Source: Chitinophagaceae bacterium | Lineage (GTDB): Bacteria > Bacteroidota > Bacteroidia > Chitinophagales > Chitinophagaceae | Length of the DNA stretch: 5,118 bases | Direction of reading: 5' to 3' | NCBI GenBank assembly: GCA_018061385.1 | Contig: JAGOUF010000213.1 | Span: forward strand, 1-5,118 | Part shown: positions 1 through 5,118 of the stretch, one piece after another | How positions within the stretch are numbered: the first letter of the stretch is position 1 | Layout: each line of letters starts with the position of its first letter | Notes under the pieces: generated by a model | The model's database searches: none | Told to the model about the DNA's origin: nothing | What the model saw: the letters and a program-made list of their open reading frames with translations, nothing else | Translations under genes and position numbers: made by a program

Positions 1-1
1 T

Positions 2-775
2 TAACACAAACAACGCTGTAACTGCAATGCCATTGTTAATAAAATGGAGTAAAATACTCAACCAAATATTTCTGCTATAATAAAAAATTAAGCCCAATAC
101 AATGCCCAAGCCAGCCCTTGCCAAAAAGCCATAAAAGCTAAAATGCACTACACTAAAAACAATAGATGTAACTACAATTGCTAGTATAGCTTTTGCTTTG
201 GTATTTCCAAACCAATGAATCAATAATTTTTGTAAAGTACCTCTAAACAACACTTCCTCAAAAATTGCAGGAGCCAATGCAATTACTACCAATGCAAAAA
301 TGTAATCTTTCCAATCGTTCATTTTGGCCATGATTAAAACTTGTTGGTTGTACATTTCTTCGGCTTTTTTAAACTTGGCCTCCCATTTTGCCGAAATCGG
401 AATCATTTCATTTAATGTACCCAATGCACCACTTAATGCCATTGCTGCAAATGCCAATACTACTATTAGTATTATTTGATTTAAACTAAGTACTGTACTA
501 AAACCTAAGTGTTGTAAGGGTTTTCTATTTACAATTCTTGCAAAAACAACGGCAGGAATTAAAAACATACAACCAGCAGCTACTAGTTGTATCCAACGTG
601 CAGCATTGGTAAAAGCAGGGTTTAGCATGTCTTTTTCCATAGTAAAAATGCTGCCTCCCGTCATGCTAGTCCACATGCCAGCAGCAATTAAACTACCAAT
701 AATTGCACCCACCCCAATTAGGCCCAATAAAATTGCAAATTGACTTAAATAGTTTAATTGTGGTTTGTTGTTCAT
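2..775 (-). CDS. CPBP family intramembrane metalloprotease (C-terminus cut by left window edge)
   Basis: 258 codons are visible, from the ATG at 775-773 leftward, and the frame is still open at base 2, so the C-terminal end is missing. All three hallmark motifs of the CPBP (Abi, CAAX-protease-like) family are intact: EEVLFR with E173, E174 and R178; FSVVH with F207 and H211; and HFINN with H244 and N248. In this family the Glu and His residues form the metal-dependent active site inside the membrane. Hydrophobic segments lie near residues 12-35, 59-79, 98-118, 157-172, 196-215, 221-235 and 238 onward, so the protein is polytopic. A soluble charged loop at about 119-157 precedes the catalytic core. 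The family cleaves prenylated or other membrane proteins in eukaryotes and some bacteria; in Bacteroidota the substrate is generally unknown and nothing here identifies it. It is divergent from dusB, 66 bases away. The family call is firm; the physiological role is not. Confidence 0.94.
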   Translation of the reverse strand, partial: MNNKPQLNYLSQFAILLGLIGVGAIIGSLIAAGMWTSMTGGSIFTMEKDMLNPAFTNAARWIQLVAAGCMFLIPAVVFARIVNRKPLQHLGFSTVLSLNQIILIVVLAFAAMALSGALGTLNEMIPISAKWEAKFKKAEEMYNQQVLIMAKMNDWKDYIFALVVIALAPAIFEEVLFRGTLQKLLIHWFGNTKAKAILAIVVTSIVFSVVHFSFYGFLARAGLGIVLGLIFYYSRNIWLSILLHFINNGIAVTALFVL

Positions 776-795
776 ATACTAATACAATAAGGCTG

Positions 796-803
796 TAAAT
801 TTG
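796..803 (+). promoter_or_regulatory. Putative Bacteroidota -7 promoter element for dusB
   Basis: TAAATTTG matches the Bacteroidota primary-sigma -7 consensus TAnnTTTG at every fixed position. It lies 38 bases before the dusB ATG, which would give a leader of roughly 30 bases. The -33 element is weaker: the nearest TTTG/TTG run (764-770) is about 25 bases upstream, longer than the usual 19-21. The leader has no Shine-Dalgarno sequence and is A/T-rich just before the start, as is usual in this phylum. The call rests on motif match and position only. Confidence 0.45.
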
Positions 804-841
804 CAATACTTTAATTAATTAAATATACTTTCTTTTTATAT

Positions 842-1882
842 ATGGTTACCATTGGCAATAAAATACAATTACCCGATTTTCCGTTATTACTTGCTCCAAT
901 GGAAGATGTTAGTGATCCTCCGTTTAGAGCAGTTTGTAAAGACAATGGGGCCGATTTAATGTACACTGAATTTATAAGCAGTGAAGGATTAATTAGAGAT
1001 GCCATTAAGAGCAGAAAAAAGCTAGATATTTTTGATTATGAACGTCCCGTTGGAATTCAAATTTTTGGTGGCGATGAAGACAGTTTAGCAATGGCTGCTA
1101 AAATTGTGGATGTTACTCAACCCGATTTGTTGGACATAAACTTTGGCTGCCCAGTAAAAAAAGTAGCACTAAAAGGTGCAGGTGCAGGTGTATTAAAAGA
1201 TATTGATTTAATGGTTCGATTAACCGATGCAGTTGTAAAAAGCACATCGTTACCTGTAACTGTAAAAACACGGTTGGGTTGGGATGATAATACCAAAAAT
1301 ATTGAAGAAGTTGCTGAACGTTTGCAAGATGTGGGCATTAAAGCATTGGCTATACATGGCAGAACGAGAAGCCAAATGTATAAAGGCGAAGCCGATTGGA
1401 CCTTGATTGAAAAAGTAAAAAATAACCCAAGAATCAATATACCCATTTTTGGCAATGGCGATATTGATAGTCCACAAAAAGCCAAACTATACAAAGAACG
1501 TTTTGGAGTTGATGGAATTATGATTGGTAGAGCAGCAATTGGTTATCCTTGGATTTTTAGAGAGATAAAACATTTTGTACAAACTGGGGAAGAACTTGCA
1601 CCACCAACACTAGAAGAAAGAATTGCAGTTTGTAAAAAACACTTAATAAAAAGTGTGGAATGGAAAGGGCCTAAAGTAGGTATTTTTGAAATGAGAAGAC
1701 ATTATGCAAACTACTTACGTGGATTGCCCAATATTAAAGAATTTAGAGGGCGTTTGGTTACATTAATGTTGCAAGAAGAAGTAATTGAAGTGTTAGATGA
1801 ATTGTATAAATATTACGATGGTATTGAAATACCAAAACAAAGCATAGAGCTAATTAATTACCATGAAAATTGCCCTATTTAA
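842..1882 (+). CDS. dusB: tRNA dihydrouridine synthase DusB
   Basis: 346 residues, a normal full length for this family. The enzyme uses FMN and NADPH to reduce specific uridines in the tRNA D-loop to dihydrouridine, in the cytoplasm. The N-terminal TIM barrel (about 10-245) opens with the flavin-site motif APMEDVSDPPFR (18-29). It carries the catalytic cysteine C103 in NFGCPVKKV, with N100 alongside. It continues with K142 in VKTRLG, H172 in IHGRTR, and the phosphate-binding segments GNGDI (204-208) and MIGRA (227-231). The helical tRNA-binding domain follows (about 250-325), with the family-typical MRRHYANYLRG (284-294). The ATG at 842 gives the expected N-terminus; there is no Shine-Dalgarno sequence, but a -7 box sits upstream. 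E. coli DusB makes D17, while some single-Dus bacteria have multi-site enzymes, so the exact target positions cannot be read from this sequence. The downstream gap of 76 bases and the change to exported proteins suggest it may not be co-transcribed with the next genes. Confidence 0.97.
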   Translation: MVTIGNKIQLPDFPLLLAPMEDVSDPPFRAVCKDNGADLMYTEFISSEGLIRDAIKSRKKLDIFDYERPVGIQIFGGDEDSLAMAAKIVDVTQPDLLDINFGCPVKKVALKGAGAGVLKDIDLMVRLTDAVVKSTSLPVTVKTRLGWDDNTKNIEEVAERLQDVGIKALAIHGRTRSQMYKGEADWTLIEKVKNNPRINIPIFGNGDIDSPQKAKLYKERFGVDGIMIGRAAIGYPWIFREIKHFVQTGEELAPPTLEERIAVCKKHLIKSVEWKGPKVGIFEMRRHYANYLRGLPNIKEFRGRLVTLMLQEEVIEVLDELYKYYDGIEIPKQSIELINYHENCPI

Positions 1883-1900
1883 TTCATTGGGTTAATTTTA
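1870..1900 (+). promoter_or_regulatory. Weak candidate promoter for the exported-protein cluster
   Basis: A TTG at 1870-1872 (inside the end of dusB) is separated by 20 bases from TAATTTTA at 1893-1900, which matches the Bacteroidota -7 consensus TAnnTTTG at all fixed positions except the last. The spacing suits the -33/-7 arrangement. The start of the next gene would then be about 50 bases downstream of transcription initiation. AT-rich DNA produces such near matches by chance, so this is only a candidate. Confidence 0.22.
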
Positions 1901-1958
1901 ACATATTTAAATTGTAACATGGAATAATAATTGACGTTACACCTTAAAACCACAGGTT

Positions 1959-2360
1959 ATGAGAACAATAATACTCCTCTTTTCATTGGTTGTTTTTGGT
2001 TCAGTACATGCACAAACACAATTGGCTAACGATCAAAATCCCAACTATTTAGTAAGCCAACAAAAGTATTTGCAGTTGAACGATTCGATGCAAGCTTACA
2101 TGAATGTAACCGAGCAAAATACTTACAAAGCATACGATTGGTACGAAGCTAAAATGGAACGCAAACAAAATCGTATTAGCACTCGTCAGCAAGTTCGTAT
2201 CAACCGTTCGTTATACAGTTACGACAACTGGAACAATGGTTGGAACAACAATTATTCTTGGAACAACAATTTTAGAAATAGAAATCGTTGGAACAATAAC
2301 TATGGATTTTTTCCAGGATCTATAGGTTATAGAACTGGTAATTGGTGGTTCTGGTTTTAA
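1959..2360 (+). CDS. Small secreted protein with Asn/Trp-rich C-terminal tail, function unknown
   Basis: 133 residues; I do not recognise a named family. The N-terminus is a classic Sec signal peptide: M-R, then a hydrophobic stretch (about 3-14), then SVHA followed by Q, so signal peptidase I would probably cut after A18. There is no lipobox. Residues 20-85 are polar and probably helical, rich in Gln, Tyr and Lys/Arg. From about residue 86 the chain becomes low-complexity: Trp followed by two or three Asn at W91, W95, W101 and W111, mixed with Arg, Tyr and Gly. It ends in the strongly aromatic NWWFWF. The mature protein would lie in the periplasm or on the outer membrane or surface. It is followed after 41 bases by an lpoB-like gene on the same strand, so an envelope role linked to that pair is plausible but inferred. 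Initiation at the ATG at 1959 is supported by the well-placed signal peptide. Confidence 0.82.
   Translation: MRTIILLFSLVVFGSVHAQTQLANDQNPNYLVSQQKYLQLNDSMQAYMNVTEQNTYKAYDWYEAKMERKQNRISTRQQVRINRSLYSYDNWNNGWNNNYSWNNNFRNRNRWNNNYGFFPGSIGYRTGNWWFWF
2229..2303 (+). repeat. Short in-frame direct repeats TGGAACAA encoding Trp-Asn-Asn
   Basis: The octamer TGGAACAA starts at 2229, 2241, 2259 and 2289, with intervals of 12, 18 and 30 bases, all multiples of six. Each copy is in frame and encodes Trp-Asn-Asn at residues 91, 95, 101 and 111 of the small secreted protein. The exact DNA repetition suggests expansion by duplication or slippage. However, Trp has only one codon and AAC/AAT are the only Asn codons, so part of the DNA identity follows from the protein composition. 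Confidence 0.7.
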
Positions 2361-2401
2361 GCATTTTTTCAACTTACATATTCAACTCAAAAACACATTT
2401 A

Positions 2402-2989
2402 ATGAAAAAGATTTTTTACATTTTTGCAGCAATTGCAATTGTTGCTACAATAAGTTCTTGTGCCAACAGAAAAGTAACTCGTATTGACCCAAGTGAAACG
2501 CCAGATATTAGTGGTAGTTGGAATAACACAGATAGCAGATTAACTGCCGAAGAAATGATTAAACAAATTTTAAGTGCAAAATGGGTTGGCAACCATGTAA
2601 ACGAAAAAAATAAAAAACCAGTTGTAATTGTTGGGTTAATTACCAATAAAAGTCACGAACACATAGAGGCCGAAACTTTTATGAACGACCTAGAAAAAAG
2701 TTTTATTACCAGCGAAAAAATTAGCCTAGTACAAAGTGGTAAAAAAAGAGAACAAATGAGGGCAGAGAAAGCCGATATGCAAACCAATGCAAGTGTAAGT
2801 ACTATGAAAAAGTTTGGCTTAGAAAAAGGTGCCGATTATATATTGCAAGGAAGCATTAACTCAATTGTAGATGCCTATAAGAAAAAGAAAACAGTTACTT
2901 ATCAAATAGATTTAGAGCTTACCAATATTGAAACCAATGAAGTAGTTTGGATTGGCGATAAAAAAATTGCCAAGTACGTAAAAAACTAA
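2402..2989 (+). CDS. lpoB: LpoB-family lipoprotein (penicillin-binding protein activator)
   Basis: 195 residues from the ATG at 2402. The N-terminus is a lipoprotein signal peptide: MKK, a hydrophobic core (4-16) and lipobox ISSC with lipidated C20. The +2 residue is Ala and no Lys-Asp/Glu surface-export signal follows, so a periplasm-facing anchored lipoprotein is expected. The folded domain matches the LpoB family along its length: DISGSWNNTD (35-44), PVVIVG (73-78), TNKSHEHI (81-88), REQMRAEKADMQ (116-127), GADYILQGSINSI (143-155) and VVWIGDKKI (181-189). In E. coli, LpoB is an outer-membrane lipoprotein that reaches through the wall to stimulate the peptidoglycan synthase PBP1b via its UB2H domain; that partner is not shown here. 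An in-frame ATG 60 bases upstream overlaps the preceding gene and would bury the signal peptide, so I rejected it. Only about 15 residues separate C20 from the folded domain, much less than in E. coli. Probably co-transcribed with its neighbours on both sides. Confidence 0.9.
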   Translation: MKKIFYIFAAIAIVATISSCANRKVTRIDPSETPDISGSWNNTDSRLTAEEMIKQILSAKWVGNHVNEKNKKPVVIVGLITNKSHEHIEAETFMNDLEKSFITSEKISLVQSGKKREQMRAEKADMQTNASVSTMKKFGLEKGADYILQGSINSIVDAYKKKKTVTYQIDLELTNIETNEVVWIGDKKIAKYVKN

Positions 2990-3025
2990 GTTTAATTATT
3001 TGTTGAACAATGAACAAAACCTTGA

Positions 3026-3085
3026 ATGGAGCGTCGCCGTCAACAGTTGAAAAAAGATGAAAAGCCCACCCAAAAAATTAAATAA
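3026..3085 (+). CDS. Possible 19-residue basic mini-ORF abutting the COG3014 gene start (speculative)
   Basis: An ATG at 3026 opens a 19-codon frame, MERRRQQLKKDEKPTQKIK. Its TAA stop (3083-3085) is followed immediately by the ATG of the COG3014-family gene, a stop-start junction of the kind that allows translational coupling. A TGA directly precedes the ATG (3023-3025), so it cannot be extended upstream. The 3026-3045 part is noticeably more G+C-rich than its surroundings and uses CGT/CGC for Arg, whereas the flanking genes often use AGA. There is no ribosome binding site, and I recognise no homologue. It may be a leader peptide, part of the untranslated leader, or chance. Confidence 0.2.
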   Translation: MERRRQQLKKDEKPTQKIK

Positions 3086-4543
3086 ATGTTATTGAAACTG
3101 AACACAAAACAGGCATTGATGGTAGTACTATTGATGCCTTTTTTGTATTCGTGTGTTAGTTATAATCAACGTATGGCTACTTACTATACTCAATTAGAAA
3201 GTAAACAATACGATAAAGCCATGCGTACTTTAGACAAAACAAAAATTATAAAAAGAGATAGAAATAAACTGTTATATTTTTTTGAAAAAGGCAAACTATA
3301 TCATTTAAAAAAACAGTACGATAGTAGCAATAGCTTTTTTAATAAAGCCGATAATTTTATTGAAACTGAAAGAAAAAAAGTGGGAGATGTTTTAAAAGCC
3401 AATCTTATAAACCCAATGATGACAACCTATTTGGGGGAAGATATGGAAAGGTTTATGATGCATTATTACAAAGGCTTAAACTATTTATACATTAACCAAA
3501 CGAGTGAAGCTGTTGTTGAAGCTAGACGAATTACGTTGGCCAACAATGCACAAGCCGACGAATTTAAAAACAAAACAAACCGTTATAGCAAAGATGCTTT
3601 TGCCATGAATGTGCAAGGCATGTTGTATGAAGCTGCTGGCGATATAAACAATGCTTTTATTGCTTATAGAAATGCATCTGATGTGTACTTAAAAAATAAC
3701 AAAAAATATTATGGCGTTAGTTTGCCGAATCAATTACAGCAAGATGTTTTAAGAACAGCCAATTTAATGGGTTTTGAAGGCGAACAACAACAATATGAAA
3801 AATTGTTTAATACAACATTGCAAAAAGATACATCTAATGGAGGCTATTTAATTGTATTTGTAGAAAGAGGAATGGCTCCAGTAAAAAGAGAACAAAATTT
3901 TGCCATCACACAAAATAATAATGGACTAAGTAGATTTTATTATGTTGATGAAATGGGCAATCAAATTGATATTCCTTTTGATTTTGGTTATTACAATACC
4001 ATTAATGCCAACGATACAAGGCTCCAAAGTTTTAGAAGCTTTAGAGTGGCTCTGCCTTATTATGAAGTAAGGTATAACAACAACAATCCAATTACACTTA
4101 CTGTAAACAATCAAACTTATACAAGTGAAACTGCAGAAGATATTAATGCCATTGCTGTAAGCATTTTAAAAGAAAGAATGTTAAAAGAATTGGCCAATGC
4201 ACTTGCCCGACAAATAACAAAAAAATTAATTGAAGTAGCAGCAGAAAAAAGTGCTGAAGAAATTACCAAAAACAACAGCAAAGAAAAAGACGAAAAAAAG
4301 AAAAATGAAAAGGCCAAAAATGCTGGTGAAGTAACTGGATTAATTATGAACTTAATTAATACTGCAACAGAAAAAGCCGATACTAGAAATTGGCAAAGTT
4401 TGCCAGCTTATATACATTACGTTCGTGTACCATTACAAAAAGGCGAAAACGTTGTAAAATTAATAACCAATAAAGGCAAAACAATTAATTTGAATGTGCA
4501 AGGCAATGGAGGTTTGCAGTTTATGAATAGAACGGTTTGGTAA
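3086..4543 (+). CDS. COG3014-family TPR-like lipoprotein
   Basis: 485 residues. The signal peptide has a hydrophobic core (about 10-20) and lipobox LYSC with lipidated C23. No surface-export signal follows it, so it is probably a periplasm-facing lipoprotein. The N-terminal half is helical and TPR-like: helix pairs around 31-93, then the family-typical YLGEDMERFMMHYYKGLNYL (115-134), EAVVEARRI (141-149), and GMLYEAAGDINNAFIAYRNA (178-197). A beta-rich C-terminal half includes YLIVFVERGMAPVKRE (254-269) and DTRNWQSLP (432-440), also family-typical. Between them, residues 386-413 form a Lys/Glu-rich low-complexity segment. The biochemical role of COG3014 is not established. Its position beside an lpoB gene, which I recall also from gammaproteobacteria, points to peptidoglycan or envelope work. 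The start is fixed by an in-frame TAA at 3083-3085; the next ATG upstream in frame belongs to the mini-ORF. It ends 3 bases from the convergent YdeI-family gene. Confidence 0.87.
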   Translation: MLLKLNTKQALMVVLLMPFLYSCVSYNQRMATYYTQLESKQYDKAMRTLDKTKIIKRDRNKLLYFFEKGKLYHLKKQYDSSNSFFNKADNFIETERKKVGDVLKANLINPMMTTYLGEDMERFMMHYYKGLNYLYINQTSEAVVEARRITLANNAQADEFKNKTNRYSKDAFAMNVQGMLYEAAGDINNAFIAYRNASDVYLKNNKKYYGVSLPNQLQQDVLRTANLMGFEGEQQQYEKLFNTTLQKDTSNGGYLIVFVERGMAPVKREQNFAITQNNNGLSRFYYVDEMGNQIDIPFDFGYYNTINANDTRLQSFRSFRVALPYYEVRYNNNNPITLTVNNQTYTSETAEDINAIAVSILKERMLKELANALARQITKKLIEVAAEKSAEEITKNNSKEKDEKKKNEKAKNAGEVTGLIMNLINTATEKADTRNWQSLPAYIHYVRVPLQKGENVVKLITNKGKTINLNVQGNGGLQFMNRTVW

Positions 4544-4546
4544 AAA

Positions 4547-5118
4547 TTACTTTTTCATGTACTTCCAATTTCTTTGCTTGCCTTCAATTAGCCATTCAAT
4601 GGTTTGAGCAATTCGTTTTTCTTTGGTAGTTGCTGTTTTGGCTTCATCTATCCACATGGCATATTCTTTTCTATGGCTAGGTGCAAATGCCTCCCAAGTT
4701 GCAAAAGCTGCTTTGTTTTTCTTAATTGCTATGGTAATATATGTTGCAATTACATATTCTTTTTTAAGAGAGGCAATTTTAGGCAACTGAGTTCCGTCAT
4801 CATTAATCTTCATAGCTTTTTTTATAAAACCAATCAACACTTTATCGCTAGGTAAATCTTTTATAGAAGTAATTTTCCCTAAATGCCCCATTGCACTTTC
4901 AGATTCAGCATTTCTAATTAACATAGGTTCATCCATTAAATCTGCTTTAAAAAAGCCAAATGCACAATGCTGTTTAAATGCAGCAATATGACACATCATT
5001 TTTCCTTTGTAATAAAAAAAAGGCATTCCCCATTTAATTTGTTCATCAACATCAATACAAACTTTATGTACCAATGCTCTTAAATGTTCTAAAATAGGTA
5101 GAGCAAAGGGGGCAGATT
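4547..5118 (-). CDS. YdeI/OmpD-associated family protein (DUF1801 + OmdA; N-terminus cut by right window edge)
   Basis: 189 codons are visible; the frame is open to the right edge, so the true start lies outside. Numbering from the first visible whole codon (5116-5114), the DUF1801-type region contains LEHLRALVHKVC (9-20), then EQIKWGMPFFYYKGKM (25-40) and AAFKQHCAFGFF (45-56), all characteristic. A middle linker with GTQLP (108-112) leads into a C-terminal OmdA domain (about 130-189) with W141, F144, S147, R149, Y152, W155 and K160, ending in a basic tail. It has no signal peptide in the visible part and is probably cytoplasmic. Salmonella OmdA/YdeI is linked to antimicrobial-peptide resistance, but no enzymatic activity is established for the family and that role should not be transferred here. 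A TTG at 5074 could be taken for a start, but family sequence (LPILEHLRA) continues through it, so it is internal. It is convergent with the COG3014 gene. Confidence 0.9.
   Translation of the reverse strand, partial: SAPFALPILEHLRALVHKVCIDVDEQIKWGMPFFYYKGKMMCHIAAFKQHCAFGFFKADLMDEPMLIRNAESESAMGHLGKITSIKDLPSDKVLIGFIKKAMKINDDGTQLPKIASLKKEYVIATYITIAIKKNKAAFATWEAFAPSHRKEYAMWIDEAKTATTKEKRIAQTIEWLIEGKQRNWKYMKK

Noticed and set aside
811..822. Palindrome TTAATTAATTAA in the CPBP-dusB intergenic region
   Set aside because: It is a simple A/T palindrome common in AT-rich intergenic DNA; there is no second copy or known operator match to support a regulator site.
1117..1494. Reverse-strand open frames inside dusB
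   Set aside because: They lie wholly opposite a highly conserved gene and show no recognisable motifs; they are antisense shadows. The same applies to the frames at 811-1005 and 1250-1477.
1914..1940. Inverted repeat GTAAC...GTTAC upstream of the small secreted protein
   Set aside because: The arms are only 5 bases with a 17-base loop, which is expected by chance in AT-rich DNA and lacks terminator or operator features.
2342..2401. Upstream in-frame ATG that would lengthen the LpoB protein by 20 residues
   Set aside because: It overlaps the end of the preceding gene and places extra sequence before a textbook lipoprotein signal peptide; the ATG at 2402 gives MKK, a hydrophobic core and the ISSC lipobox at the normal distance.
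3010..3060. 16-codon frame (MNKTLNGASPSTVEKR) overlapping by ATGA with a 12-codon frame ending at 3095
   Set aside because: They are very short, have no ribosome binding site, overlap the better-placed frame at 3026-3085, and the second runs into the COG3014 start; most likely chance.
4604..4855. Plus-strand 83-codon frame opposite the YdeI-family gene
   Set aside because: Its Phe/Cys-rich composition comes from reading the complement of Lys/Glu/Ala codons; the opposite strand carries clear DUF1801/OmdA sequence. Reverse frames within the lpoB and COG3014 genes were rejected for the same reason.
5072..5074. TTG as the start of the YdeI-family gene
   Set aside because: The frame stays open to the window edge and the upstream residues (LPILEHLRA) are typical of the family's interior, so the gene is cut by the window rather than starting here.
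1..5118. Mobile elements, CRISPR arrays, tRNA/rRNA genes, riboswitches, defence systems
   Set aside because: I saw no repeat-spacer pattern, terminal inverted repeats, transposase or integrase motifs, or structured RNA signature; nearly all of the window is occupied by ordinary chromosomal genes.

Overview
The window is AT-rich (about one third G+C by eye). Its starts lack clear Shine-Dalgarno sequences, its lipoproteins carry ISSC and LYSC lipoboxes, and a perfect TAnnTTTG-type -7 element precedes dusB. Together with the gene content these point to a low-GC member of the Bacteroidota. A Chitinophagales-like lineage is possible, but the sequence alone cannot settle rank. The DNA looks chromosomal. 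I see no transposase, integrase, tRNA, rRNA, CRISPR array or phage gene.

Layout, left to right. (1) Minus strand, 2-775: a CPBP (Abi/CAAX-like) intramembrane metalloprotease with all three active-site motifs, whose C-terminal end runs off the left edge. (2) A 66-base divergent intergenic region with a good Bacteroidota promoter element facing right. (3) Plus strand, 842-1882: dusB, tRNA dihydrouridine synthase, complete. (4) Plus strand, 1959-4543: three genes for exported proteins, namely a small secreted protein with an Asn/Trp-rich tail, an LpoB-family lipoprotein and a COG3014-family TPR-like lipoprotein. (5) Minus strand, 4547 to the right edge: a YdeI/OmpD-associated family protein (DUF1801 plus OmdA domains), which meets the COG3014 gene tail to tail with only 3 bases between stop codons. 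Its N-terminus lies outside the window.

The most coherent unit is the exported trio. In gammaproteobacteria LpoB activates the peptidoglycan synthase PBP1b, and from memory COG3014 lipoproteins are found beside lpoB in several of those genomes. The same pairing here, with an extra small secreted protein in front, suggests a conserved envelope or cell-wall module. Two details stand out. The LpoB has a very short linker between its lipid anchor and its folded domain. A 19-codon basic mini-ORF sits directly against the start of the COG3014 gene. No wholly unknown system is evident; the rest looks like ordinary core-genome content.
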